From Sulfuricystis thermophila (lineage in GTDB: Bacteria; Pseudomonadota; Gammaproteobacteria; Burkholderiales; Rhodocyclaceae): a DNA stretch of 64,000 nt. The stretch covers positions 620,001-684,000 of the forward strand of contig NZ_AP019373.1 of the NCBI RefSeq assembly GCF_004323595.1, in the 5' to 3' direction. A program made the translations under genes and the position numbers. The stretch's first letter is position 1. Each line of letters begins with the position of its first letter. The notes beneath the pieces were generated by a model, which was not told the origin of the DNA, did no database searches, and was given only the letters and a program-made list of their open reading frames with translations. Positions 39,812 through 49,397 of this stretch are shown piece after piece.

Positions 39812-40987
39812 ATGGCCAAGCATACCTTCAGTTGGGAGGATCCGCTGCTGCTCGACGAGCAGCTCAGTGAAGAAGAACGCATGGTGCAGGATACCGCCCG
39901 GCGCTATGCGCAGGAAAAACTCGCGCCGCGCGTGCTGGAGGCCTTCCGCCACGAGCGCACCGACTTGGCGATCTTCCGCGAGATGGGTGAGTTGGGCCTC
40001 TTGGGCTGCACGCTGCCGGCCGACTATGGTTGCGCGGGGATGAATTACGTCTGCTACGGGCTCATCGCGCGCGAGATCGAGCGCGTCGATTCCGGCTTTC
40101 GCTCGATGATGAGCGTGCAGTCCTCGCTGGTGATGCTGCCGATCTTCGCATTCGGCACCGCCGCGCAGAAAGAGAAATATCTGCCCAGGCTGGCGACGGG
40201 CGAGTGGGTGGGCTGCTTCGGGCTCACCGAGCCGAACCACGGTTCCGACCCCGCGAGCATGGAAACGCGCGCGCGCAAGGTCCAAGGCGGCTGGAAGCTC
40301 ACGGGCAGCAAGATGTGGATCACCAACAGCCCGATCGCCGATGTCTTCGTCGTCTGGGCCAAGGACGATGAAGGCCAGACCCGCGGCTTCGTGCTGGAAA
40401 AAGGCATGAAGGGCTTGTCCGCACCGGCGATCCACGGCAAGGTGGGCCTGCGCACCTCGATCACCGGCGAGATCGTCATGGACGAGGTGTTCGTTCCCGA
40501 GGAAAACGCCTTCCCCGACATCCGCGGACTCAAAGGGCCCTTCACCTGCCTCAACGCGGCGCGCTATGGCATCGCCTGGGGCGCGTTGGGTGCCGCCGAA
40601 TTCTGCTGGCATACGGCGCGGCAATACACGCTGGAGCGCCGGCAGTTCGGCCGGCCACTCGCCGCCAACCAGCTGATCCAGAAAAAGCTCGCCGACATGC
40701 AGACGGAGATCGCCCTCGGCCTGCAAGGCTGCCTGCGCCTGGGACGACTCAAAGACGCGGGGCGCGACAGTCCCGAGATGACTTCGCTGTTGAAGCGCAA
40801 TTCCTGCGGCAAGGCGCTGGAAATCGCCCGCCATGCCCGGGACATGCTGGGCGGCAACGGCATCTCGGACGAATATGGCGTGATCCGCCACCTGGTGAAT
40901 CTTGAAGTGGTGAACACCTACGAGGGCACGCACGACATCCATGCGCTGATCCTCGGCCGGGCGCAGACGGGTATCGCGGCGTTCTGA
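39812..40987 (+). CDS. gcdH: Glutaryl-CoA dehydrogenase
   Basis: This 391-residue acyl-CoA dehydrogenase fits GcdH in length and motifs. FAD/substrate segments are [20 protein letters not shown] and [20 protein letters not shown]. The C-terminal catalytic Glu lies in [20 protein letters not shown]. GcdH oxidises and decarboxylates glutaryl-CoA to crotonyl-CoA in lysine, tryptophan and anaerobic benzoyl-CoA degradation. The ATG at 39812 follows GGGAGG. It is coupled to a CoA-transferase 10 bases downstream. Confidence 0.93.
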   Translation: MAKHTFSWEDPLLLDEQLSEEERMVQDTARRYAQEKLAPRVLEAFRHERTDLAIFREMGELGLLGCTLPADYGCAGMNYVCYGLIAREIERVDSGFRSMMSVQSSLVMLPIFAFGTAAQKEKYLPRLATGEWVGCFGLTEPNHGSDPASMETRARKVQGGWKLTGSKMWITNSPIADVFVVWAKDDEGQTRGFVLEKGMKGLSAPAIHGKVGLRTSITGEIVMDEVFVPEENAFPDIRGLKGPFTCLNAARYGIAWGALGAAEFCWHTARQYTLERRQFGRPLAANQLIQKKLADMQTEIALGLQGCLRLGRLKDAGRDSPEMTSLLKRNSCGKALEIARHARDMLGGNGISDEYGVIRHLVNLEVVNTYEGTHDIHALILGRAQTGIAAF

Positions 40988-40997
40988 AAGTCCTGCG

Positions 40998-42215
40998 ATG
41001 GGCGCGCTCTCCGACATCAAGGTTCTCGACCTCTCACGGGTGCTGGCCGGCCCCTGGGCGACGCAGTTGCTCGCCGATCTCGGCGCCGAGGTGATCAAGG
41101 TCGAACGTCCCGGCACGGGGGATGACACGCGCCACTGGGGGCCGCCCTGGCTCAAGGACGCCAATGGCGCAGCGACGGATACCGCCGCCTATTACCTGTG
41201 CACCAACCGCAACAAACGCTCGCTCACCGTTGACTTCACGCAGCCCGAGGGGCAGGCCATCGTCCGCCGCCTCGCGCAGGACGCCGATGTGGTGGTCGAA
41301 AACTTCAAGGTCGGCGGCTTGGCGCCTTACGGTCTCGACTATGCGAGCCTTCGTGCCATCAATCCGCGTCTCATCTATTGTTCGATCACCGGCTTCGGCC
41401 AGGACGGCCCCTATGCCGCGCGCGCCGGCTACGACTTCCTGATCCAGGGCATGGGCGGCCTGATGAGCCTCACCGGCCGCGCCGACGGCGAGGAGGGCGC
41501 CGGGCCGCAGAAGGTCGGCGTCGCGCTCACCGACATCCTCACCGGGCTTTATGCCACCGTTGGCATCCTCGCCGCGCTCCACCACCGTGAGCGGATCGGC
41601 GAAGGGCAGCACATCGATCTGGCGCTGCTCGACGTGCAGGTCGCGTGTTTGGCCAACCAGGCGTTGAACTATCTCGTCTCGGGGGTGGCGCCGAAACGCA
41701 TGGGCAACGCCCATCCGAACATCGTGCCCTACCAGGATTTCCCGACCGCCGACGGCGACATGATCCTCGCCATCGGCAATGACGCGCAGTTCGCGCGCTT
41801 TTGCAGCATCGCCGGGCATCCCGAATGGGCGACGGATGCGCGTTTCGCCACCAATGCCGCGCGCGTCGACCACCGCGACGTGCTGATCCCGCTGATCCGT
41901 CAGGCGACGGTGACGAAAACGACCGACGAGTGGATCGCGCGACTCGAGGCGGCCAAGGTCCCCTGCGGGCCGATCAACGATCTGGCGCGGGTGTTCGCCG
42001 ATCCGCAGGTGGTGCACCGGCGGCTGCGCCTCGATCTCGAACGGCCGGAGGGCGGCACGGTGCCGCAGGTCGCCAATCCGCTGAAACTGTCGACCACGCC
42101 GGTCGACTACCGCCGTGCGCCGCCCGCCCTTGGGGCCGATACCGACGCGATCCTCGCCGAACTCGGCTACGATAGCGAACGCATCACCCGCCTGCGCGCG
42201 GCAGGCGTGATTTGA
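40998..42215 (+). CDS. Class III (CaiB/BaiF) CoA-transferase, probably for glutarate
   Basis: This 405-residue family III CoA-transferase has LADLGAEVIKVERPGTGDDT near the start. The catalytic Asp is expected in GVALTDILTGLYATVG (about residue 178). Paired with gcdH, it resembles succinyl-CoA:glutarate CoA-transferase, which would make glutaryl-CoA from free glutarate. The substrate is inferred from context. The TAXI-TRAP genes follow within 25 bases. Confidence 0.85.
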   Translation: MGALSDIKVLDLSRVLAGPWATQLLADLGAEVIKVERPGTGDDTRHWGPPWLKDANGAATDTAAYYLCTNRNKRSLTVDFTQPEGQAIVRRLAQDADVVVENFKVGGLAPYGLDYASLRAINPRLIYCSITGFGQDGPYAARAGYDFLIQGMGGLMSLTGRADGEEGAGPQKVGVALTDILTGLYATVGILAALHHRERIGEGQHIDLALLDVQVACLANQALNYLVSGVAPKRMGNAHPNIVPYQDFPTADGDMILAIGNDAQFARFCSIAGHPEWATDARFATNAARVDHRDVLIPLIRQATVTKTTDEWIARLEAAKVPCGPINDLARVFADPQVVHRRLRLDLERPEGGTVPQVANPLKLSTTPVDYRRAPPALGADTDAILAELGYDSERITRLRAAGVI

Positions 42216-42240
42216 CAACAACCACGAGAGGAGACAACCC

Positions 42241-43185
42241 ATGAAACTGCGTTCCCTGCTTGCTGCATCCGCCCTGCTGCTTTCCGCCGTCACCAGTCAT
42301 GCCGCCGAATTCATCAACGTGCTGACTGGCGGCACCAGCGGCGTCTATTACCCGCTTGGCGTCGCCTATTCCCAGATCCTCGGCAAGGCGATGCCCGATG
42401 CCAAGGCGACGGTGCAGGTGACCAAGGCTTCGGCCGAGAACCTGAACCTGCTGCAGGCGGGCAAGGGCGAGGTCGCCTTCACGTTGGGCGATGCGTTTTC
42501 CGATGCCTGGAAAGGGGATGCAGAAGCCGGCTTCAAGGCACCCTTGAACAAGCTGCGCACGCTTGCGGCGATCTACCCGAACTACATCCAGATCGTCGCC
42601 GCCGCCGATGCCAACATCAAATCGCTGGCGGATCTCAAGGGCAAGAAGGTTGCGGTCGGCGCGCCGAAGAGCGGCACGGAGTTGAACGCCCGTGCGATCT
42701 TCAAGGCCGCCGGTATGAGCTATCAGGATTTCGCCAAGGTCGAATACTTACCCTTCGGCGAGTCGGTCGAGCTGATCAAGAACCGCCAGCTCGACGCGAC
42801 GCTGATCTCGGCCGGTCTTGGAGTGGCTGCGGTGCGTGATCTCGCCACGGCGGTGAAGATCTCGATCGTGCCGATTCCGGCGGAGGTCATCGCCAAGATC
42901 AATGACCCGGCCTATCAGGCGGGCACGGTGCCGGCCAACACCTACAACAACCAGACCAGCGATGTGCCGACGGTGGCGATCCAGAATTTCCTCGCCACCC
43001 ACGAGGGGGTGCCGGCGGAGACGGTCTACCAGATGACCAAGGCCCTGTTCGAGAACCTCGATCAGATGGTCGCCGCGCACGGCGCCGCCAAGGCGATCAA
43101 ACTCGAAAACGCCGCGAAGAATCCGCCCGCGCCGCTGCATCCGGGCGCCGAGAAGTATTACCGCGAGAAAGGCTTGATCAAGTAA
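42241..43185 (+). CDS. TAXI-family TRAP transporter solute-binding protein
   Basis: This 314-residue periplasmic protein has a signal peptide cleaved near SAVTSHAAEF. The mature N-terminus FINVLTGGTSGVYYPLGVAY is the TAXI-family signature. Typical later blocks are SAENLNLLQAGKGEVAFTLG and GKKVAVGAPKSGTELNARAI. It captures the substrate for the fused permease downstream. The link to gcdH and the CoA-transferase suggests a dicarboxylate such as glutarate, not shown by sequence. Confidence 0.92.
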   Translation: MKLRSLLAASALLLSAVTSHAAEFINVLTGGTSGVYYPLGVAYSQILGKAMPDAKATVQVTKASAENLNLLQAGKGEVAFTLGDAFSDAWKGDAEAGFKAPLNKLRTLAAIYPNYIQIVAAADANIKSLADLKGKKVAVGAPKSGTELNARAIFKAAGMSYQDFAKVEYLPFGESVELIKNRQLDATLISAGLGVAAVRDLATAVKISIVPIPAEVIAKINDPAYQAGTVPANTYNNQTSDVPTVAIQNFLATHEGVPAETVYQMTKALFENLDQMVAAHGAAKAIKLENAAKNPPAPLHPGAEKYYREKGLIK

Positions 43186-43191
43186 CCGCCG

Positions 43192-45273
43192 ATGCGGATC
43201 GAAGCCAGCGCCCCCGATCGGGGCCAGGAAAGTTTCTCCGAGCATGGCGTCACACGCCGGCTCGGCGGGCGCTGGCTGACAGTCGTCTCGGCGGTCGCGC
43301 TGGCCTTCTCGACCTACCAGCTCGTCGTCGCCGCCTTCCATCCTTTCTCGTCGCTGGTGACGAGAAGCTTCCATGTCGGCTTCTTGCTGACGTTGACCTT
43401 CCTGCTCTATCCGAGCTTCCGCCATGGCGCGCGATTGTCGAAAGTCGGCGCTGGCGATACGGCACTGGCCATCGGCGCTTTCCTGCTGTGCAGCTATCAG
43501 TGGCTGTATGAAGGCGAGTTGATCCAGCGCGCCGGTGATCCGACCATCGCCGATCTGTGGGTCGGCACCGCCCTGATCATCCTCGTCTTCGAGGCGGCGC
43601 GGCGCATCCTCGGCCTGGCGTTGCCCTTGGTGTGCGGAGCCTTCTTGCTCTACGGGCTGTTCGGCAACTATTTTCCGGGTGACCTCGCCCACCGCGGCTT
43701 CGGCTTCGGCCAGATCGTCGATCAGCTCGCCTTCGGCACCGAAGGCATCTTCGGCATCCCGACGCTGGTCTCGGCGACCTACATCTTCCTGTTCATCCTG
43801 TTCGGCAGCTTCCTGGAACATGCCGGCATGATCCACCTGTTCAACTCGATCGCGCTCGGTTTCGTCGGCCACACGAAGGGCGGCGCGGCGAAGGTCTCGG
43901 TGCTCTCCTCGGGGCTGATGGGCACCATTTCCGGTTCGGGCGTGGCCAATGTGCTGACCACCGGCCAGTTCACGATCCCCCTGATGAAGAAGTTCGGCTA
44001 TTCGGGCGTGTTTGCCGGCGCAGTCGAGGCGACGTCCAGCATGGGCGGCCAGATCATGCCGCCGGTGATGGGTGCGGTGGCCTTCATCATGGCCGAGAAT
44101 CTCAACGTGCCCTATGCCGAGATCGTCAAGGCGGCGCTCGTCCCCGCCTGTCTCTATTACGCGACGGCCTTCTGGATGGTGCATCTCGAAGCCGGGAAGA
44201 AGCGCCTGCTCGGTTTGCCGAAAGAACAATGTCCGGACCCCTGGCAAGCGATGCGCGCGCAGTGGCATCTGGTGTTGCCGCTCGCGGCGCTGGTATGGAT
44301 GCTGTTCGCCGGCTACACGCCGATGTATGCCGGCATGACCGGCCTGTCGCTGACCGCGATCCTGATCCTCGGCAGCGCGATCGCCGCGCGGCTCTCATCT
44401 ACGGCCTTCCGCTACGTTTTCTGGCTCGCGGTGGGGCTCTCGTCAGCGACGCTGGTGAAATGGGGCGTTTATCCGGTGCTGGCGGTGATCGTCGCGCTGG
44501 TGGCCATCGCCTTCTCGGTCAAGGGTGGGCGACATACCCTGCACAATCTGAAAAACGCGCTGATCGACGGCGCACGCCAGGCGCTGCCGGTCGGTGTCGC
44601 CTGCGCGATCGTCGGCGTCATCATCGGTGTGCTGACGCTCACCGGCGCCGCGTCCAGTTTCGCCGGCTACATCCTCAAGGTCGGCGAGCACAGCCTGTTC
44701 CTTTCCCTCATGCTCACCATGCTGGTCTGCCTGCTGCTCGGCATGGGCATCCCGACGATCCCCAATTACATCATCACCAGCTCGATCGCCGCGCCGGCGC
44801 TCTTGAAGCTCGGCGTGCCGCTGATCGTCTCGCACATGTTCGTCTTCTACTTCGGCATCATGGCGGATCTGACGCCGCCGGTGGCGCTCGCCGCCTTCGC
44901 CGCCGCGAGCATTTCGAAGGAGTCGCCGATGCAGACGGGCCTCAAGGCGGTGCAGATCGCGATCGCCGGCTTCGTCGTGCCGTACATGGCCGTCTATGAC
45001 AATGCGCTGATGCTGCAGGGCAATCCGTCTGTGCTCGCAGTGGCCTATATCGTCGGCAAGGCGCTGGTGGCGATCGTGCTGTGGGGCGCGGCGGCGATCG
45101 GCCACCTGCGCGCGCCGCTCGCCGCTTGGGAGCGCGTGATTGCCGCGCTCGCCGCCTTCCTGCTCGTCGCCGCGCTGCCGCTCACCGACGAGCTGGGCCT
45201 CGCACTTGCCGTGCTGTTCATCCTCTGGCACTGGCGGCGTTCAATAGCCGGCGCTGGCGAGACGGCACCATGA
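43192..45273 (+). CDS. TRAP transporter fused small/large permease (DctQM-like)
   Basis: This 693-residue inner-membrane protein has many hydrophobic helices, with the small (DctQ-like) and large (DctM-like) subunits fused, as is common for TAXI systems. The large-subunit core includes SGSGVANVLTTGQFTIPLMK and SSMGGQIMPPVMGAVAFIMA. Two dispersed repeats are read in it: residues about 84-92 (KVGAGDTAL) and the last nine residues (IAGAGETAP). The stop overlaps the DUF1850 gene. Confidence 0.92.
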   Translation: MRIEASAPDRGQESFSEHGVTRRLGGRWLTVVSAVALAFSTYQLVVAAFHPFSSLVTRSFHVGFLLTLTFLLYPSFRHGARLSKVGAGDTALAIGAFLLCSYQWLYEGELIQRAGDPTIADLWVGTALIILVFEAARRILGLALPLVCGAFLLYGLFGNYFPGDLAHRGFGFGQIVDQLAFGTEGIFGIPTLVSATYIFLFILFGSFLEHAGMIHLFNSIALGFVGHTKGGAAKVSVLSSGLMGTISGSGVANVLTTGQFTIPLMKKFGYSGVFAGAVEATSSMGGQIMPPVMGAVAFIMAENLNVPYAEIVKAALVPACLYYATAFWMVHLEAGKKRLLGLPKEQCPDPWQAMRAQWHLVLPLAALVWMLFAGYTPMYAGMTGLSLTAILILGSAIAARLSSTAFRYVFWLAVGLSSATLVKWGVYPVLAVIVALVAIAFSVKGGRHTLHNLKNALIDGARQALPVGVACAIVGVIIGVLTLTGAASSFAGYILKVGEHSLFLSLMLTMLVCLLLGMGIPTIPNYIITSSIAAPALLKLGVPLIVSHMFVFYFGIMADLTPPVALAAFAAASISKESPMQTGLKAVQIAIAGFVVPYMAVYDNALMLQGNPSVLAVAYIVGKALVAIVLWGAAAIGHLRAPLAAWERVIAALAAFLLVAALPLTDELGLALAVLFILWHWRRSIAGAGETAP
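43441..43465 (+). repeat. Dispersed 25-bp repeat inside the TRAP permease
   Basis: This copy (GATACGG for GGGACGG) is in the sense direction and is read as KVGAGDTAL, in a cytoplasmic or periplasmic loop between the second and third hydrophobic segments. Confidence 0.75.
45244..45268 (+). repeat. Dispersed 25-bp repeat at the TRAP permease C-terminus
   Basis: The copy encodes the last residues of the permease (IAGAGETAP) and ends one base before the DUF1850 ATG, so, as at flgE/flgF, it sits at a gene junction and covers the ribosome-binding region of the next gene. Confidence 0.7.
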
Positions 45274-45641
45274 CCGGCCTGTGCCTCGCCGCCGGGCTCT
45301 TGATCGCCCCGCTCGGCGAGACGGTCACGGTGAGCTGGACGCACTCGATCGAGAAAACCCGCTGGGAGGAAGACTGGCGCCGGGAGGATGACCGTTTGCG
45401 TCTCGTCGAGGCGCGCATCCGCACCAGTGGCGCGGGGATGGAGCCGCCACCCGGCGCGGTGTTGAAGGACGGCGTCTGGCATTACACGCCCAAGCTGCCG
45501 CTGCTGCCGCGGGTGCTGCTGCGCCATTCGCCGCATGTGCCGACCTACACGATCTGCGCGGGGCCAGACTGCCGGCCGGCCGATGCCTGGCTGCCGGGGT
45601 TGCCTGGGGACGCGGTGCTAGAGCTGGCGCCCTGCCACTGA
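45270..45641 (+). CDS. DUF1850 protein of the TAXI-TRAP operon
   Basis: This 123-residue protein has the DUF1850 core VSWTHSIEKTRWEEDWRRED, then GAGMEPPPGAVLKDGVWHY. Such proteins are found beside TAXI-TRAP transporters and may help the permease, but no activity is known. The first 15 residues are hydrophobic enough to be a weak signal or membrane anchor. The ATG overlaps the permease stop (ATGA). Confidence 0.82.
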   Translation: MTGLCLAAGLLIAPLGETVTVSWTHSIEKTRWEEDWRREDDRLRLVEARIRTSGAGMEPPPGAVLKDGVWHYTPKLPLLPRVLLRHSPHVPTYTICAGPDCRPADAWLPGLPGDAVLELAPCH

Positions 45642-45643
45642 AG

Positions 45644-46981
45644 CTAGAGCGTTGCAATGGGTGTGTGCATCGCGGCCTTGTCCCGAGCGGCAGCAAGGAG
45701 CGCCGCGCGCCGCCCGCGCCGCACATTGACGCCGGCGAGCAGCAGCAGACCGATGGCGAAATAACTGCCGGTGAGCAGCAGCGCGCCGCGATGATCGCCG
45801 CCGCTCGCCCAAGTGAAGACACCATAGGTCAGCGGGCCGGCGATCGAAGAGAGCTTCACCGACAATCCCCAGAAGCCGAAGAACTCCGCCCGTCGCGTCG
45901 GCGGCGCCAACAGTCCGACCAGCGCACGACCGGCCGATTGCGCCGCGCCCAGGCACAATCCGGCAAGATTCGCTGCCGCCCAGAACAAATCTTCGCCCGC
46001 TTTCCCCGCCGGCGCCGCCCAAAGCATCAGGATCGCGGCGATCCAGCCGGCCAGCGTCAGCGCGATGGTGCGCAGATGACCGAGGCGGTCCTGCAGGTGG
46101 CCGAGTAAAAACGCGCCGATCGCCGCAGTGATGTTGACGACGAAGATCAGCAGCAAGGTTTCTTTGTGACGGAAGCCCATCGCCTGGGTGGCGTAGATCG
46201 CCGCCAGCGCGATCACGGCCTGGATGCCGGCCTGATAGAACAGGCTGCAGACGAGGAAGCGCGCCAGATCGGCAAACTGCCGCACCTGGCGCAGCGTCTG
46301 CCACACCTCGCGCCAGGCATCTAGCAGCCCTCCTTGCCGTGGGCTTGGCCGGGCGCGCTCCTTGAGCAGCAAGAAGGTCGGCAGGCTGGCGAGCGCGAAG
46401 ACCCCGGCGGTGATCAGCATGCTGACCGGCACGTAATCCGTGGCGCCGCGGCCATGCGCCTCGCTCCAGGCGACATAGACGAGGCACAGGCCCAGCGTGA
46501 TGAGCCCGCCGAGATAACCGAGGCTCCAGCCCCAGCCGGAGACGCGGCCGAGCGCGCGCGGACGCGCGAGTTCCGGCAGAAAGGCCGCGATCAGGTTTTC
46601 GCCGCTGCCGAAAAAGAAATTGGCCATGATCACGCAGCCGATGGCCAGGGGGACCGCGCCGGGCTGGGCGAACCACAGCAGGGCGGTGAAACTCACACAG
46701 CCGAGGGTGCTCATGGCCAGCAGCCGTTTCTTCGCGGCGTGCTGGTCGGCATAGGCGCCCACGAGCGGCGCCGTGACGATGATCAACGCATAGGAGACGG
46801 ACAATGCGGCCGTCCACGCGAAAGTGCCCCAAGGCGCGTCGCCGGCGACGACGGCGACGAAGTAGGCATTGAACAGCGCGGTGATGACCACCGTGGTGAA
46901 GCCGGAATTGGCGAAGTCGTACATCGCCCAGGCCCAGACTTCGCGCGGGCGGACATCGGGGGCAAGCGCAGCGTGTTTCAC
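45644..46981 (-). CDS. MFS transporter, UMF1 (ATG22-like) family
   Basis: This protein of about 445 residues has around twelve hydrophobic segments. The N-terminus EVWAWAMYDFANSGFTTVVI is the hallmark of the UMF1/ATG22-like major facilitator family. The substrate is unknown. The start is taken as GTG 46981 because an upstream ATG at 47038 would overlap the nuclease gene by 41 bases; a weak ribosome-binding site leaves this open. It ends three bases from the DUF1850 stop, tail to tail. Confidence 0.85.
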   Translation of the reverse strand: MKHAALAPDVRPREVWAWAMYDFANSGFTTVVITALFNAYFVAVVAGDAPWGTFAWTAALSVSYALIIVTAPLVGAYADQHAAKKRLLAMSTLGCVSFTALLWFAQPGAVPLAIGCVIMANFFFGSGENLIAAFLPELARPRALGRVSGWGWSLGYLGGLITLGLCLVYVAWSEAHGRGATDYVPVSMLITAGVFALASLPTFLLLKERARPSPRQGGLLDAWREVWQTLRQVRQFADLARFLVCSLFYQAGIQAVIALAAIYATQAMGFRHKETLLLIFVVNITAAIGAFLLGHLQDRLGHLRTIALTLAGWIAAILMLWAAPAGKAGEDLFWAAANLAGLCLGAAQSAGRALVGLLAPPTRRAEFFGFWGLSVKLSSIAGPLTYGVFTWASGGDHRGALLLTGSYFAIGLLLLAGVNVRRGRRAALLAAARDKAAMHTPIATL

Positions 46982-46997
46982 GGTGTCAGGGAGTGGC

Positions 46998-48401
46998 TCA
47001 CAGCGTGACGCGCTGGCCGGGTTGCGGCGCCTCGGCACGCCATCCCAGGCGTTCCCCGATCAGCGCGGCGAAGCCCGTCGCAGTCGTTGCCTCGCCATGC
47101 ACGACGAAAGTGTGGCGCGGCGGCGCTGTGAATCCGCCGAGCCATTTCAGGAGCGCATCGCGGTCGGCATGGGCCGATAAGCCGCCGAGCGTGTAGAGGC
47201 TGGCACGCACCGGAATCTCTTCGCCGAAGATGCGCACGCGTTTCGCGCCATCGACCAGCCGGCGGCCCAGCGTGCCTTCGGCCTGGAAACCGGTGATGAG
47301 CACCGCCGAATTTTTTCGCGGCAGGTGGGTGAGCAAGTGATAACGGATGCGCCCGGCCTCGCACATGCCGCTCGCCGAGATGATCACGATGCCGCCCTTG
47401 ATCTTGTCGAGCGCGATCGATTCCTCGACGCTCTCGACGAAAGCCAGCTTGCGGAACCAGGGTGCGCCGCCGTGCCGGCGCATCAGCGCCTGGGATTCCT
47501 CGTCCAGCAGGGCCATGTGCTTGTAGGTGATCTCGGTGGCCGCCGTCGCCATCGGCGAATCGACATAGACTTCGAGTTTCGGGATGCGCCCGCGCCGGGT
47601 CAGGTCGGCCAAGAGATAGAGCATGTCCTGCGTGCGGCCGACGGCGAAGGCCGGCACGATCAGATTGCCGCCTTTCTGTTCGATCGTGTCGACGACGGCC
47701 TGCACCAGTTCGTCCTCGGTTTCCGGCATGCTCTTGTGCAGGCGGTTGCCGTAGGTCGATTCGACCACCAGCCAGTCGGCATGGTCGATCGGGGTCGGGT
47801 CGCGCACCAGTGGGCGCGCCGGTTGGCCGAGATCGCCCGAGAAGACGATCTTGTGACGCTTGCCATCATGTGCCAGTGAGATTTCGACGATCGCCGAGCC
47901 GAGAATGTGACCGGCATCGCGGAAACGGCATTCGAGCGTGGGATGAGGACGGAAGCTCTGGTCGTAATCGACCGGCTGCAGCCTTTTCAGGCAAGTGCGC
48001 GCCTGCTCGACGGTGTAGAGCGGCGCGAGTTCGTTCCGGCCCGGCTTGCGTGTGTGGAAACGCCGGTAATTCTCGCGCTCGGCTTCCTTCTCCTGGATGT
48101 GCGCGGCATCCGGCAGCATCACGCCGAGCAGGTCGCAGGTGGCGGGCGTGGCGAAGATCGGCCCCTTGAAGCCGAGTGCGACGAGGCGCGGCAGCAGACC
48201 GGAATGATCGATGTGGGCATGAGAAAGGATCACGAAATCGATCGCGGCCGGATCGAAGGCGAAGGCGCGCAGATTTTTGGCGCGCGCCTCCCGGCCTCCC
48301 TGGAACAGGCCGCAATCGACGAGAAAGCGGACCCCGCCGCTTTCCAGCAGATAACAGGAGCCGGTGACCTCGCGCGCCGCGCCCAGGAATGTGAGGTTCA
48401 C
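46998..48401 (-). CDS. Metallo-beta-lactamase/beta-CASP RNA-processing-type hydrolase
   Basis: This protein of about 467 residues has the MBL zinc motif ILSHAHIDHSGLLPRLV, a beta-CASP domain and a C-terminal RMMBL segment (GGLSAHADRDALLKWLGGFT). It resembles CPSF73/YsxX-type exonucleases that act on RNA. The start is GTG 48401 (VNLTFLGAAREVTGSCYLLE); the frame is open further upstream inside htpX but lacks homology. It follows htpX by eight bases. Confidence 0.9.
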   Translation of the reverse strand: MNLTFLGAAREVTGSCYLLESGGVRFLVDCGLFQGGREARAKNLRAFAFDPAAIDFVILSHAHIDHSGLLPRLVALGFKGPIFATPATCDLLGVMLPDAAHIQEKEAERENYRRFHTRKPGRNELAPLYTVEQARTCLKRLQPVDYDQSFRPHPTLECRFRDAGHILGSAIVEISLAHDGKRHKIVFSGDLGQPARPLVRDPTPIDHADWLVVESTYGNRLHKSMPETEDELVQAVVDTIEQKGGNLIVPAFAVGRTQDMLYLLADLTRRGRIPKLEVYVDSPMATAATEITYKHMALLDEESQALMRRHGGAPWFRKLAFVESVEESIALDKIKGGIVIISASGMCEAGRIRYHLLTHLPRKNSAVLITGFQAEGTLGRRLVDGAKRVRIFGEEIPVRASLYTLGGLSAHADRDALLKWLGGFTAPPRHTFVVHGEATTATGFAALIGERLGWRAEAPQPGQRVTL

Positions 48402-48409
48402 GGCACGCG

Positions 48410-49288
48410 CTATTGCACTTGGGCCTGCAGCGCGGCGATACGCTCTTCCAGCGGCGGGTGCGTCATGAACAGACGCTTCAAGCCGCTGCCGATGCCGCCA
48501 CTGATGCCGAAGGCCGCCATCTTGTCGGGCAAGGGCGCGGGGTGCAGCGCGGCGAGCCGTTGTAATGCGGCGATCATGTTCTGCCGGCCGGCGAGCTGGG
48601 CACCGCCGCGGTCGGCGCGGAATTCGCGCTGCCGCGAGAACCACATGACGATGAGCGAGGCGAGGATGCCGAGCACCAGTTCGGCGATGATCATCGTGAT
48701 GAAGAAAGCCGGCCCTTGACCGCGTTCGGTCTTGAACACGACGCGGTCCACCAAATGGCCGATCACGCGCGAGAGGAACATCACGAAGGTATTGACCACG
48801 CCCTGGATCAGCGCCAGCGTCACCATGTCGCCGTTGGCGACGTGGCTGATCTCATGGCCGAGCACCGCCTCCGCTTCCTGGCGCGTCATCTGCTGCAACA
48901 GACCGGTGGAGACGGCGACCAGCGCATTGTCGCGGTTCATGCCGGTAGCGAAGGCATTCACCTCGGGCGAATCGTAGATGCCGACTTCGGGCATGCCGAT
49001 GCCGGCCTTCTCGGCTTGTTTGCGGACCGTTTCGACCAGCCAGAATTCGGTCGAATTCGCCGGCGCCTCGATCACCTGCACGCCCATCGCCATTTTGGCC
49101 GACCACTTGGACATGGCCAGCGAAATCAGCGAGCCGCCGAAGCCCATCACGGCGGCGAAGATCAGCAGGGCGCCGGGATCGATGCCGCTGGCCTGCAGAT
49201 AGGGCGCGATGCCCAACAGACGCATCGAGACCGACAAGACGAGCACGATGGCCAGGTTGGTGGCGAGAAAGAGGACGATTCGTTTCAT
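48410..49288 (-). CDS. htpX: Membrane protease HtpX
   Basis: This 292-residue zinc metalloprotease of the inner membrane degrades misfolded membrane proteins. The active site is [12 protein letters not shown] (HExxH). Hydrophobic segments lie near the N-terminus ([20 protein letters not shown]) and after the active site. [20 protein letters not shown] is a family block. The length is normal. It is divergent from the LysR gene, with 109 bases between them. Confidence 0.96.
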   Translation of the reverse strand: MKRIVLFLATNLAIVLVLSVSMRLLGIAPYLQASGIDPGALLIFAAVMGFGGSLISLAMSKWSAKMAMGVQVIEAPANSTEFWLVETVRKQAEKAGIGMPEVGIYDSPEVNAFATGMNRDNALVAVSTGLLQQMTRQEAEAVLGHEISHVANGDMVTLALIQGVVNTFVMFLSRVIGHLVDRVVFKTERGQGPAFFITMIIAELVLGILASLIVMWFSRQREFRADRGGAQLAGRQNMIAALQRLAALHPAPLPDKMAAFGISGGIGSGLKRLFMTHPPLEERIAALQAQVQ

Positions 49289-49397
49289 GCAGCGAGTTCT
49301 CCTGGGTACGAAGATGCCGATAATGTTAGGCTCTCATGATGCTTCGAGCAATTCGATTAATGTTTAACCTCGATTCGACATTCGCGAAGTATTTATT

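Noticed and set aside
49289-49397. A regulatory RNA or riboswitch between htpX and the LysR gene
   Set aside because: The 109-base gap shows no clear conserved structure; it is adequate for two divergent promoters.
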